A stretch of DNA of 7,625 bases, from positions 1-7,625 of the forward strand of contig JAIXSD010000472.1 in assembly GCA_027484885.1 (NCBI GenBank). The letters are read 5' to 3'. This DNA is from Rubrivivax sp. GTDB taxonomy: Bacteria; Pseudomonadota; Gammaproteobacteria; Burkholderiales; Burkholderiaceae_C. Numbering within the stretch: the stretch's first letter is position 1; each line of letters starts with the position of its first letter. Below the pieces are notes generated by a model. The model ran no database searches. It worked only from the letters and a program-made list of their open reading frames with translations, and had not been told where the DNA came from. Made by a program: the position numbers and the translations under genes. Shown here in pieces: positions 1 through 6,074 of this stretch.

Positions 1-1167
1 CAGGTGGCCAAAGTCCACCATGCGGATGCCGGGGAAGGCCTGCTCCAGGGCCGCATCGGTGCTGCTGACAAAGGCCGGGATGGCCGAGACGGGCAGGGCG
101 ATGTCGTGCTTGATGTTCAAGCCTTCTTCGGCCTGGGCCAGCGGGATGGACTCGCGCAGATGCCAGAGCGCGTGCGATTGCGGCAGGCTTTCGGCCACGG
201 CGGCGTCGCAGATCAGCTCGGCTTCCAGCGCCGACTCCAGCAGGCCCTCGAACATGGCGCGCGCATGGGCTTCGCTCTCGGCGTCGGAGATCTCTAGCAG
301 CACCATCCAGGGGCTGGCCGCCAGCGGCTGCTGCAGCTGTGGGAAATGCTTGCGCACCAGGCCCAGCGAGAACTCGTTCATGACCTCGAAGCCAGTCAGG
401 CCTGAGCCGGCGCGGGCGCGCGCCAGGCTCAGCAACTGCACCGCCTGATCCAGGCGCTCGCAGGCGGCCAGCGCCGTCATCTTGGCCACCGGTTTGGGGA
501 AGAGCTTGAGCGTGGCGGCGGTGATGATGCCCAGCGTGCCTTCGCTGCCGATGAAGAGGTCGCGCAGGTCGTAGCCGGTGTTGTCCTTGCGCAGGCCGGA
601 GAGGCCGTCCCAGACTTCGCCGGCGGCCGTCACCACCTCCAGGCCCAGGCAGAGCTCGCGCGCATTGCCATAACGCAGCACCTGCGTGCCACCGGCATTG
701 CTGGCCAGATTGCCGCCGATGGTGCAGCTGCCCTCGGCCGCCAGGCTCAGCGGGAAGAGCAGGTCTTGCGCCGCGGCCGTGGCCTGCACGGTCTGCAGAA
801 TCGCGCCGGCTTCCACCGTCAGCGTCAGGTTGGCGGCATCCAGCGCGCGCACGCGGTTCATGCGGCTGAGGCTGAGCACGATCTGCGTGCCGCTGGCATC
901 GGGCGTGGAGCCGCCGACCAGGCCGGTGTTGCCGCCCTGCGGCACGAGGCTCACGCCATGGTCGGCGCAGAGCTTGACGACGCCAGCCACCTGCTCGGTG
1001 CTGGCCGGCCGGGCCACGGCCAGCGCTCGGCCGGCATAGCGGCGGCGCCAATCAAGCTCATACGCGCTCAGGTCGGCATCACCGGCAGTGGCGCCGCCGA
1101 TCAGCAAGCCGGCCTCGCCGAGCAAATGGGTCAGGGCCTCGATCAGGGCCTGGTGTTCTTGTCTCAT
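1..1167 (-). CDS. FAD-binding oxidase/dehydrogenase, GlcD/D-2-hydroxyacid dehydrogenase class (3' end cut by window edge)
   Basis: This is a flavoprotein of the VAO/PCMH fold that probably oxidises a D-2-hydroxy acid to the 2-keto acid. The reading frame is open from an ATG at 1167 to the edge, giving 389 codons; relatives are about 470 residues, so roughly 80 C-terminal residues are missing. The FAD-binding domain spans about residues 45-220. It contains QGGNTGLVGGS (77-87), the glycine/asparagine-rich stretch TIGGNLASNAGG (149-160), and RKDNTGYDLRDLFIGSEGTLG (193-213, given here only to locate it), all hallmarks of the family. The C-terminal FAD-oxidase domain follows; a segment with SIPLAQAEEGLNIKHD is typical, and the frame breaks just before the place where family members carry a GDGNLH metal-site motif. 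A weak GAGAG Shine-Dalgarno precedes the ATG. It lies 39 bp after the DUF2069 gene on the same strand, probably co-transcribed. The substrate (lactate, glycolate or 2-hydroxyglutarate) cannot be decided from sequence. Confidence 0.93.
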   Translation of the reverse strand, partial: MRQEHQALIEALTHLLGEAGLLIGGATAGDADLSAYELDWRRRYAGRALAVARPASTEQVAGVVKLCADHGVSLVPQGGNTGLVGGSTPDASGTQIVLSLSRMNRVRALDAANLTLTVEAGAILQTVQATAAAQDLLFPLSLAAEGSCTIGGNLASNAGGTQVLRYGNARELCLGLEVVTAAGEVWDGLSGLRKDNTGYDLRDLFIGSEGTLGIITAATLKLFPKPVAKMTALAACERLDQAVQLLSLARARAGSGLTGFEVMNEFSLGLVRKHFPQLQQPLAASPWMVLLEISDAESEAHARAMFEGLLESALEAELICDAAVAESLPQSHALWHLRESIPLAQAEEGLNIKHDIALPVSAIPAFVSSTDAALEQAFPGIRMVDFGHL

Positions 1168-1206
1168 GTCTCTCGTTTTTATGGGTGAAGCAAAAATTCG
1201 GGGTGA

Positions 1207-1788
1207 TCAGGCCTCGCCGCGCTCGGCTTTGGCTGCCGCCAGGCGCTGGCGCACCTGCAGGGCGCAGGCCACAAAGATCAGCACGCTGAGCAGTACCTCG
1301 GCCGTGGCCAGCCACATGGCCAGGCCGCTTTCGCTGGTGGCGCGCACGGCGCCTTCGGCGAAGTACAGCCAGACCATCAGACTCAGCCAGCGGAAGGTGT
1401 AGAGCCGGTAGCGCCACAGGCCAGCCATGGGCAGCAGCAAGGGCAGGGCTTTGATCGCCAGCGAGCCGCGGCCGGTGGGCGCCAGCCAGAGCTCCCAGGC
1501 CAGGCACAAGACAAACAAAGCGATCAGGGCGCCCAGGGCCAGATTGCGGCTCAGCGCCTCTTGCGGGCTGGCTTGGGTGCGCCCGGTGGGCGGTGGCGGC
1601 GGGGCTTCGCGTGCGGCCGCACGGGCGGCGGCTTTGGCGGCGCGGGCGGCGGCCTTGGCGGCTCGTTCGGCGCGGCGCTGCTCGGTGGGGCTCAGCGGGA
1701 TGGGCGCGGCTGGAAGCTCAGTGGGGGAAGGAGCAGAGGTGGCATTCGCGCTCTGGGGCGCGTTCGATGGCAAGGGCGGCTGGGACAT
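1207..1788 (-). CDS. DUF2069 small integral membrane protein with Ala/Lys/Pro-rich N-terminal extension
   Basis: A 193-residue protein of unknown function. Residues about 80-180 match the DUF2069 pattern as I know it: hydrophobic segments near 82-101, 131-149 and 156-177, a KALPLLLP stretch (113-120) after a WLAP motif, and a YTFRW...YFAEG segment (130-146). The first 75 residues are low complexity: a Pro/Ser/Ala-rich start, a basic alanine-rich run (AAKAAAR at 43-49 repeated at 50-56), then a run of five prolines (63-67). This tail probably lies in the cytoplasm and is longer than the family core needs. The start at 1788 is the only ATG before the domain, but no Shine-Dalgarno is visible. 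The frame remains open far upstream, antisense to yihY, which I regard as a GC-rich artefact. It heads the minus-strand operon with the FAD oxidase. Confidence 0.9.
   Translation of the reverse strand: MSQPPLPSNAPQSANATSAPSPTELPAAPIPLSPTEQRRAERAAKAAARAAKAAARAAAREAPPPPPTGRTQASPQEALSRNLALGALIALFVLCLAWELWLAPTGRGSLAIKALPLLLPMAGLWRYRLYTFRWLSLMVWLYFAEGAVRATSESGLAMWLATAEVLLSVLIFVACALQVRQRLAAAKAERGEA
1621..1662 (-). repeat. Tandem 7-codon duplication in the DUF2069 gene
   Basis: Two adjacent 21-bp units (1662-1642 and 1641-1621 on the minus strand) each encode AAKAAAR. Differences fall only at synonymous positions (AAG versus AAA for Lys, CGC versus CGT for Arg). A third, degenerate AAAR follows. 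The low-complexity basic/alanine helix is probably a local tandem duplication. Confidence 0.75.
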
Positions 1789-1809
1789 GCTGGCATCATA
1801 GCCAGCATG
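1786..1809. repeat. Perfect inverted repeat spanning both divergent start codons
   Basis: The arms CATGCTGGC (1786-1794) and GCCAGCATG (1801-1809) are exact reverse complements separated by a 6-bp spacer, ATCATA. The left arm begins with the complement of the DUF2069 ATG and the right arm ends with the yihY ATG, so the whole divergent intergenic region is a palindrome. It could be an operator for a dimeric regulator, or could form the same 5'-end hairpin in both mRNAs. The symmetry is seen directly; any function is inference. Confidence 0.7.
1795..1800 (-). promoter_or_regulatory. Possible -10 element for a leaderless DUF2069 transcript
   Basis: On the minus strand the spacer of the palindrome reads TATGAT, five of six matches to the sigma70 -10 consensus. 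Normal -10 to +1 spacing would put +1 at 1788, the A of the DUF2069 ATG, which fits the missing Shine-Dalgarno. No convincing -35 is seen at 15-19 bp upstream, so this is tentative. Confidence 0.3.
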
Positions 1810-3051
1810 CGAAAACCGAGTTCCGACCCCCTGATCCAAAGACCGACGCTGGATCAATTTCTTGTCTCCCTGCAAAACTGGCCCTGGCGCCTGACCGTTC
1901 ACAGCTTGCGCGAGCGCTTTCGTGAGGGCCGCCTGGGCCTGACGGCCGGCAGCCTGACCTTCACCACGCTGATCTCCCTGGTGCCGCTGCTCACCGTGAT
2001 GCTGGCCTTGTTCACGGCCTTCCCGATGTTTGCGTCTTTCCAGGTGGCGCTGGAAAAGTACTTCCTGAAGAGCCTGATTCCCGACACCATCGCCCGGCCG
2101 GTGCTGGGTGCGCTGACCCAGTTCGCCTCCAAGGCCAGCCGCCTCGGCACCGTGGGTTTGGTGGCCCTGGGCCTCTCGGCCCTGGCCCTGATGCTGACCA
2201 TCGACCGCACTTTGAACCAAATCTGGCGCGTCAAGCGCCCGCGGCCGATTGCCCAGCGGGTGCTGGTGTACTGGGCGGCCGTCACCCTGGGCCCCATCCT
2301 GCTGGGCGGCAGCCTGGCGCTGACCAGCTATGCCATCACCACCGGCCATGAGCTGGTCAGTACCCTGCCAGTGTCCCTGTCCCTGCTGTTCAGCACGGCG
2401 CAGTTCTTGTTTCTGTCCTTCGGTGTGGCGTCGCTGTTCCACTATGTGCCCAACACCGATGTGCGCTGGCGCCATGCCTTGCTCGGCGGCGTCTTCGTCA
2501 CCGTGGGTTTCAGTCTGGCCAAGGCCGGCTTGGCCTGGTATGTGAAGCAGGTGCCGACCTTTTCGACGCTCTACGGCGCCTTCGCCACCGTGCCCATTTT
2601 TCTGGTCTGGTTGTACCTGGGTTGGGTGATCGTGCTGCTGGGTGCCTTGCTGGCGGCCAATGCGCCCAGCCTGAGCAGCGGCATGCTGCGCCGGCCCGAG
2701 ACGCCGGGCCTGAGCCTGGAGCTGTCGCTGGGGGTCTTGCGCGAGTTGCGCGACAGCCAGGCGCGCGGCGAGGGCGGCTTGACCAGCCTGATGCTGGCCC
2801 GCCGCCTGCGGGTGGACCCGCTGCAGCTGGAGCCAGTGCTCGATCAGCTGCTGGATCTGGACTGGCTGGGCCGCCTGGAAGAAGAGGGGGCCCAGCGCCT
2901 GGTGCTTCTGTGTTTGCCGCAGGAAACCCCGGCCCAGGCCTTGCTTCAAGCCACGCTGGCCGAACGCACGCCGGGCCTGGCGCCACTGTGGGCGCGCAGC
3001 GGCTGGGAGCGTGTCAGCCTGGCCGAACTGCTGGACGCACAGCCGGCCTGA
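1807..3051 (+). CDS. yihY: YihY/BrkB-family inner-membrane protein with C-terminal soluble extension
   Basis: A 414-residue multi-pass inner-membrane protein of the YihY/virulence factor BrkB family, whose biochemical function is not firmly known. About six membrane segments can be read: near 49-70, 117-137, 152-175, 189-210, 222-245 and 259-285. Recognisable family motifs are SLTFTTLISLVPLLTV in the first, LMLTIDRTLNQIW (about 128-140), and YGAFATVPIFLVWLYLGWVI (near 256-275) in the last. The C-terminal 130 residues are soluble; residues 325-371 look like a helix-helix-strand winged-helix-type fold (LTSLMLARRLRVDP, then a LLDLDWLGRLEE turn and beta strand). The frame is open upstream, but 1807 is the only sensible ATG, with the conserved NWPWRLT...LRERFREGRLGLTAG N-terminal region following. 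No Shine-Dalgarno is visible. It starts 18 bp from the divergent DUF2069 gene and ends 6 bp from the convergent regulator gene. Confidence 0.93.
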   Translation: MRKPSSDPLIQRPTLDQFLVSLQNWPWRLTVHSLRERFREGRLGLTAGSLTFTTLISLVPLLTVMLALFTAFPMFASFQVALEKYFLKSLIPDTIARPVLGALTQFASKASRLGTVGLVALGLSALALMLTIDRTLNQIWRVKRPRPIAQRVLVYWAAVTLGPILLGGSLALTSYAITTGHELVSTLPVSLSLLFSTAQFLFLSFGVASLFHYVPNTDVRWRHALLGGVFVTVGFSLAKAGLAWYVKQVPTFSTLYGAFATVPIFLVWLYLGWVIVLLGALLAANAPSLSSGMLRRPETPGLSLELSLGVLRELRDSQARGEGGLTSLMLARRLRVDPLQLEPVLDQLLDLDWLGRLEEEGAQRLVLLCLPQETPAQALLQATLAERTPGLAPLWARSGWERVSLAELLDAQPA

Positions 3052-3057
3052 TTGCCC

Positions 3058-3654
3058 TCAGGGGTGCAGCACCACGAGCAGGGCCACGGCCGGCTCGGCC
3101 TGCGCATCGCCTGCCGCCGCGAGGTGGCGGATGGCATGGGGGCCATCGACGGCATAACGCGCGGTTTCGCCGGCGCTCAAGGTGCGGCTGCTGCCGCCGG
3201 CTTCCACGCGCAGGCTGCCGCTGAGCACGCTCAGGTGTTCGCGTGAGCCGGGCTCATGCGCGGCCGATTCCAGCGCGCCACCGGGCTGCACTGTCAGCTG
3301 GTACCACTCGAATTGCCCGGCCAGGTCGATGGGGCCGAGGATGCGCAGCTGGCACAAGCCATCGGGGCTGCTCATGCCCGGCGTGGCGTGGGCGGCCACG
3401 GTTTCAATCGCCGGCGCTGCCGCGCGCTCGCCACCGAGCAACTCGGACAGCTCCACCCGCAGCGCATTGGCCAGGCGCCAGACCACGGCCACCGTGGGGT
3501 TGGCCTGGTTGCGTTCGATCTGGGACAACATGGATTTGCTCACCCCGGCGCGGCGCGAGAGTTCATCCAGCGACAAGCCCTGGCTTTGCCTCAGGGCTTG
3601 CAGGGTGGCGCCGACCTTGGGCGGCTCCAGATGATCCAAACTCGGCACGGACAT
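3058..3654 (-). CDS. XRE-family transcriptional regulator with C-terminal cupin domain, probable regulator of kbl-tdh
   Basis: A 198-residue cytoplasmic DNA-binding protein. Residues 15-72 form a Cro/C1-type helix-turn-helix: LQALRQSQGLSLDELSRRAG, then VSKSMLSQIERNQANPT as recognition helix and turn. A linker (about 75-110) leads to a small cupin beta-barrel (about 112-197), with HEPGSREHLSVLSGSL as the first cupin motif and LSAGETARYAVDGPHAIRH as the second. Family members use the cupin to bind a small-molecule effector or metal. I chose the ATG at 3654, with a weak GGGG about 9 nt upstream; an in-frame TTG at 3669 is less likely. The gene is divergent from kbl with a shared 141-bp region containing an 18-bp palindrome, so autoregulation and control of threonine catabolism are likely but inferred. 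The effector is unknown; threonine, glycine or 2-amino-3-ketobutyrate are candidates. Confidence 0.92.
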   Translation of the reverse strand: MSVPSLDHLEPPKVGATLQALRQSQGLSLDELSRRAGVSKSMLSQIERNQANPTVAVVWRLANALRVELSELLGGERAAAPAIETVAAHATPGMSSPDGLCQLRILGPIDLAGQFEWYQLTVQPGGALESAAHEPGSREHLSVLSGSLRVEAGGSSRTLSAGETARYAVDGPHAIRHLAAAGDAQAEPAVALLVVLHP

Positions 3655-3659
3655 GACGC

Positions 3660-3688
3660 TTGACCCCAAAAAGGAAATCCCAGATACT
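3660..3688 (+). promoter_or_regulatory. Predicted sigma70 promoter for kbl-tdh
   Basis: A -35 TTGACC (3660-3665, five of six) and a -10 GATACT (3683-3688, four of six) are separated by an ideal 17 bp. Transcription would start near 3695, giving a leader of about 100 nt before the kbl ATG. The -35 begins six bases from the start codon of the divergent regulator. The fit is by eye only. Confidence 0.45.
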
Positions 3689-3695
3689 GCACGAC

Positions 3696-3713
3696 AGTTC
3701 GATATATCGAACT
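3696..3713. promoter_or_regulatory. Perfect 18-bp palindrome, probable operator of the XRE-cupin regulator
   Basis: AGTTCGATATATCGAACT reads identically on both strands over 18 bp. It is AT-rich in the middle of otherwise GC-rich DNA and sits between the divergent regulator and kbl. Relative to the predicted kbl start near 3695 it would cover about +2 to +19, a position where a bound dimer would block transcription. XRE-family dimers commonly bind palindromes of this size; that this protein binds this site is inference from location. Confidence 0.7.
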
Positions 3714-3784
3714 ATGTTCAATTTAGCGGATTGTGCACCAAGCCCGGATGGGTGAGCCGCCGCGCGCAACGTCAAGCCACACCC

Positions 3785-3790
3785 AGGAGA
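3785..3790 (+). promoter_or_regulatory. kbl: Ribosome binding site deciding the kbl start
   Basis: AGGAGA lies 5 nt before the ATG at 3796, whereas the in-frame upstream candidates (GTG at 3733 and ATG at 3748) have no such sequence at the proper distance. It therefore fixes the start of kbl. Confidence 0.85.
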
Positions 3791-3795
3791 CCCCC

Positions 3796-5001
3796 ATGGC
3801 CCGCAGCGAAGACTTCTACGCCCATATTCGCAACGAATTGGCAGGCATCCGCGAGGCTGGTCTCTACAAGAACGAGCGCGTCATCACCGGCCCGCAAGGC
3901 TCGCTGGTGCACACCAACGACGGCCGCGAAGTCATCAACCTCTGCGCCAACAACTACCTGGGCCTGTCTTCGCACCCGGCGGTGATCGAGGCCGCGCATG
4001 AAGCCCTGCGCAGCCACGGCTACGGCCTGTCTTCGGTGCGCTTCATCTGCGGCACCCAAGACCTGCACAAGACCCTGGAGCAGCGCCTGGCCAAGTTCCT
4101 GGGCACCGAGGACACCATCCTCTACGCCGCGGCGTTTGATGCCAACGGCGGCCTGTTCGAGCCCCTGCTCGGCGAGCAAGACGCCATCATCAGCGATGAG
4201 CTGAACCATGCTTCCATCATCGACGGCATCCGCCTGTGCAAGGCCAAGCGATTCCGCTACAAGCACAACGATCTGGCCGATCTGCAGGCCCAGCTGGAAG
4301 CCGCTCAGGCGGCCGGCGCCCGCCACACCCTGGTCTTCACCGACGGGGTGTTCTCCATGGACGGCACCATCGCCCAGCTGGACAAGATCCGCGCCCTCTG
4401 CGACCAGTACGGCGCGCTGCTGGGCATCGATGAATGCCACGCCAGCGGCTTCCTGGGCCAGACCGGTCGCGGCACGCATGAATACCGCGGCGTGTTCGGC
4501 AAGATCGACATCATCACCGGCACCCTGGGCAAGGCCCTCGGCGGCGCCTCGGGCGGCTTCACCTCGGGCCGCAAGGAAGTGATCGAGCTGCTGCGCCAGC
4601 GCTCGCGCCCCTACCTGTTCTCCAACACCGTGGCGCCCAGCATCGTCGGTGCGTCCATCGCCGTGCTCGATCTGCTGGAGGGCTCCACCGCCTTGCGCGA
4701 CAAGCTGGAGGCCAACACCGCCTACTTCCGCGAGGCCATCCAGGCCGCCGGTTTCGAGATCAAGCCCGGCACCCACCCCATCGTGCCCATCATGGTTTAC
4801 GACGCGGTGATGGCGCAAAAGCTCAGCGCTCGCATCCTGGAGCTGGGTGTCTACGCCGTCGGTTTCTTCTTCCCCGTGGTGCCCAAGGGCCAGGCGCGCA
4901 TCCGCGTGCAGGTCTCGGCCGGCCATGAGCGTGAGCAGCTGGAGCGTGCCGTCGCCGCCTTTGCCCAGGCCGGCCGCGAGCTGGGCCTGATCAAGGCCTG
5001 A
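3796..5001 (+). CDS. kbl: 2-amino-3-ketobutyrate CoA ligase (glycine C-acetyltransferase)
   Basis: A cytoplasmic PLP enzyme of the alpha-oxoamine synthase family that cleaves 2-amino-3-ketobutyrate with CoA to glycine and acetyl-CoA, the second step of threonine breakdown. The 401 residues agree with the E. coli enzyme (398). Family landmarks are present: [14 protein letters not shown] near residue 55, [16 protein letters not shown] (about 75-90), the cofactor pocket IDECHASGF with Asp212 and His215, and the Schiff-base lysine in [12 protein letters not shown] at Lys246. The C-terminal part carries [17 protein letters not shown], also typical. Closely related AONS-family enzymes (BioF, HemA, SPT) are less likely because the motifs are those of KBL and a threonine dehydrogenase follows. 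The gene has a strong Shine-Dalgarno and is first in a two-gene operon, divergent from the XRE-cupin regulator, with tdh 39 bp downstream. Confidence 0.97.
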   Translation: MARSEDFYAHIRNELAGIREAGLYKNERVITGPQGSLVHTNDGREVINLCANNYLGLSSHPAVIEAAHEALRSHGYGLSSVRFICGTQDLHKTLEQRLAKFLGTEDTILYAAAFDANGGLFEPLLGEQDAIISDELNHASIIDGIRLCKAKRFRYKHNDLADLQAQLEAAQAAGARHTLVFTDGVFSMDGTIAQLDKIRALCDQYGALLGIDECHASGFLGQTGRGTHEYRGVFGKIDIITGTLGKALGGASGGFTSGRKEVIELLRQRSRPYLFSNTVAPSIVGASIAVLDLLEGSTALRDKLEANTAYFREAIQAAGFEIKPGTHPIVPIMVYDAVMAQKLSARILELGVYAVGFFFPVVPKGQARIRVQVSAGHEREQLERAVAAFAQAGRELGLIKA

Positions 5002-5040
5002 AATTCTGAAGCACCCCTGAACTGCACTGCACCTCGACCC

Positions 5041-5991
5041 ATGAGCACCCCCAAGATCCTCATCATCGGCGCCAACGGCCAGATCGGCACCGAGCTGGCC
5101 CAGGCCCTGGCCTCGCGCCATGGCAATGACAATGTCATCACCAGCGATTTGGCGCCCGAGGGCCGCGTGCCGGCCCTGACGCATGAGATGCTGGATGCCA
5201 CCGACGCAGCGGCCATCGCTGCCGTCGTCAAGCGCCACAGCATCACCCAGATCTATCTGCTGGCCGCCGCGCTGTCCGCCACCGGCGAAAAACACCCAAT
5301 GTGGGCCTGGGACCTGAACATGAAAGGCCTGCTCAATGTGCTGGAGCTGGCCCGCACCCAGAAGCTGGACCGCATCTTCTGGCCCAGCTCGATCGCGGCC
5401 TTCGGCCCCAACACCCCGGCCCTGGACACGCCCCAGACCACGGTCATGGACCCGACCACGGTCTACGGCATCTCCAAGCTGGCCGGCGAGCGCTGGTGCC
5501 AGTGGTATTTTGAGAAGCACGGCGTCGATGTGCGCAGCCTGCGCTACCCCGGCCTGATCAGCTACAAGACGCCCCCGGGCGGCGGCACCACCGATTACGC
5601 CGTGGACATCTTCCACTCGGCGCTCAAGACCGGCCGCTACACCTGCTTCCTGGAAGAGGGTCAGGCCTTGCCCATGATGTACATGCCCGACGCCTTGCGC
5701 GCCACCATCGAGCTGATGGAGGCGCCGGCCGAGGCCATCAAGCAGCGCGGCAGCTACAACCTGGCCGGTGTCAGCTTCACCCCGGCCGAGATCGCCGCCG
5801 AGATTGCCCGTCAGGTGCCCGGCTTCCAGATCGACTACGCCCCCGACTTCCGCCAGGCCATCGCCGCCAGCTGGCCGCAGCGCATCGACGACAGCGCCGC
5901 CGTGGCTGACTGGGGCTGGAAGCTCGAGTACGACCTGAAGGCCATGGCCACCGACATGCTGACTCAGCTGCGCCCCTTGCTGGGCCTCTGA
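5041..5991 (+). CDS. tdh: L-threonine 3-dehydrogenase, short-chain dehydrogenase (SDR) type
   Basis: A 316-residue cytoplasmic NAD-dependent enzyme of the extended SDR (epimerase-like) family that oxidises L-threonine to 2-amino-3-ketobutyrate, the substrate of the kbl product. The Rossmann nucleotide loop GANGQIG is at residues 10-16. The catalytic set is visible as Ser116/Ser117 in WPSSIAAFG, Tyr142 and Lys146 in YGISK. The segment SYKTPPGGGTTDYAVDIFH (about 178-196) is diagnostic of the SDR-type threonine dehydrogenases known from Cupriavidus, Flavobacterium and animals; it separates them from sugar epimerases. This type is unrelated to the zinc-dependent Tdh of E. coli, although the kbl-tdh order is the same. 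The 39-bp gap after kbl has no clear Shine-Dalgarno, so translation initiation may be weak or depend on the upstream gene. No rho-independent terminator with a T-run follows. Confidence 0.94.
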   Translation: MSTPKILIIGANGQIGTELAQALASRHGNDNVITSDLAPEGRVPALTHEMLDATDAAAIAAVVKRHSITQIYLLAAALSATGEKHPMWAWDLNMKGLLNVLELARTQKLDRIFWPSSIAAFGPNTPALDTPQTTVMDPTTVYGISKLAGERWCQWYFEKHGVDVRSLRYPGLISYKTPPGGGTTDYAVDIFHSALKTGRYTCFLEEGQALPMMYMPDALRATIELMEAPAEAIKQRGSYNLAGVSFTPAEIAAEIARQVPGFQIDYAPDFRQAIAASWPQRIDDSAAVADWGWKLEYDLKAMATDMLTQLRPLLGL

Positions 5992-6009
5992 ATCCGGCGT
6001 TTGGTTTGA

Positions 6010-6023
6010 TTGATCTGCATCAG
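6010..6023 (+). promoter_or_regulatory. Putative FNR/Anr-type binding site
   Basis: TTGAT-CTGC-ATCAG matches nine of ten specified bases of the FNR-family consensus TTGAT-N4-ATCAA. It lies 19-32 bp after the tdh stop and 52-65 bp before the ATG of the OmpV-family gene. A CRP/FNR-family activator centred there would suit a start near 6058; only a poor -10 (ACAAAT, 6042-6047) is visible nearby. Oxygen- or nitric-oxide-responsive control of the downstream operon is possible but inferred. Confidence 0.45.
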
Positions 6024-6036
6024 CTCAGTGGCAGCA

Positions 6037-6074
6037 CACGGACAAATGCCGTGCAGCGCTGCTAAGCTGCGCTG
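6037..6074 (+). other. Two adjacent small hairpins upstream of the OmpV-family gene
   Basis: The first stem pairs CACGG (6037-6041) with CCGTG (6049-6053) around a 7-nt loop. The second pairs CAGCGC (6054-6059) with GCGCTG (6069-6074) around a 9-nt loop and abuts the ATG at 6075. Neither is followed by a T-run, so they do not look like an intrinsic terminator of tdh. The second could affect translation start, since no Shine-Dalgarno is seen. Confidence 0.4.

Noticed and set aside
1561..1806. N-terminal extension of yihY upstream of 1807 (Gly-rich frame)
   Set aside because: The frame is the complement of the alanine-rich part of the DUF2069 gene, has no good start signal near yihY, and the conserved family sequence begins after 1807.
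1207..2949. A 580-codon minus-strand open frame covering the DUF2069 gene and most of yihY
   Set aside because: Only its last 193 codons form a recognisable protein; the upstream part is antisense to yihY, Gln/Gly/His-rich and without family features, as expected for the mirror frame of GC-rich coding DNA.
3655..3669. TTG start at 3669 for the XRE-cupin regulator
   Set aside because: It adds only five residues and has no Shine-Dalgarno advantage; the ATG at 3654 is the simpler choice.
3733..3795. Upstream in-frame starts for kbl (GTG at 3733, ATG at 3748)
   Set aside because: They would add a non-conserved tail; the AGGAGA 5 nt before 3796 and the length agreement with E. coli Kbl favour 3796.
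3695..3795. Possible riboswitch (for example glycine) in the kbl leader
   Set aside because: I could not find a conserved riboswitch core or a convincing set of paired stems beyond the 18-bp palindrome, which fits a protein operator better.
3772..5616. A 614-codon minus-strand open frame antisense to kbl and tdh
   Set aside because: Both sense genes are confidently identified, and the antisense translation is a low-complexity Gly/Ala/Val/Asp mixture with no domain.
5992..6074. Intrinsic terminator after tdh
   Set aside because: The two small hairpins there are not followed by a T-run and lie closer to the next start codon than to the tdh stop.
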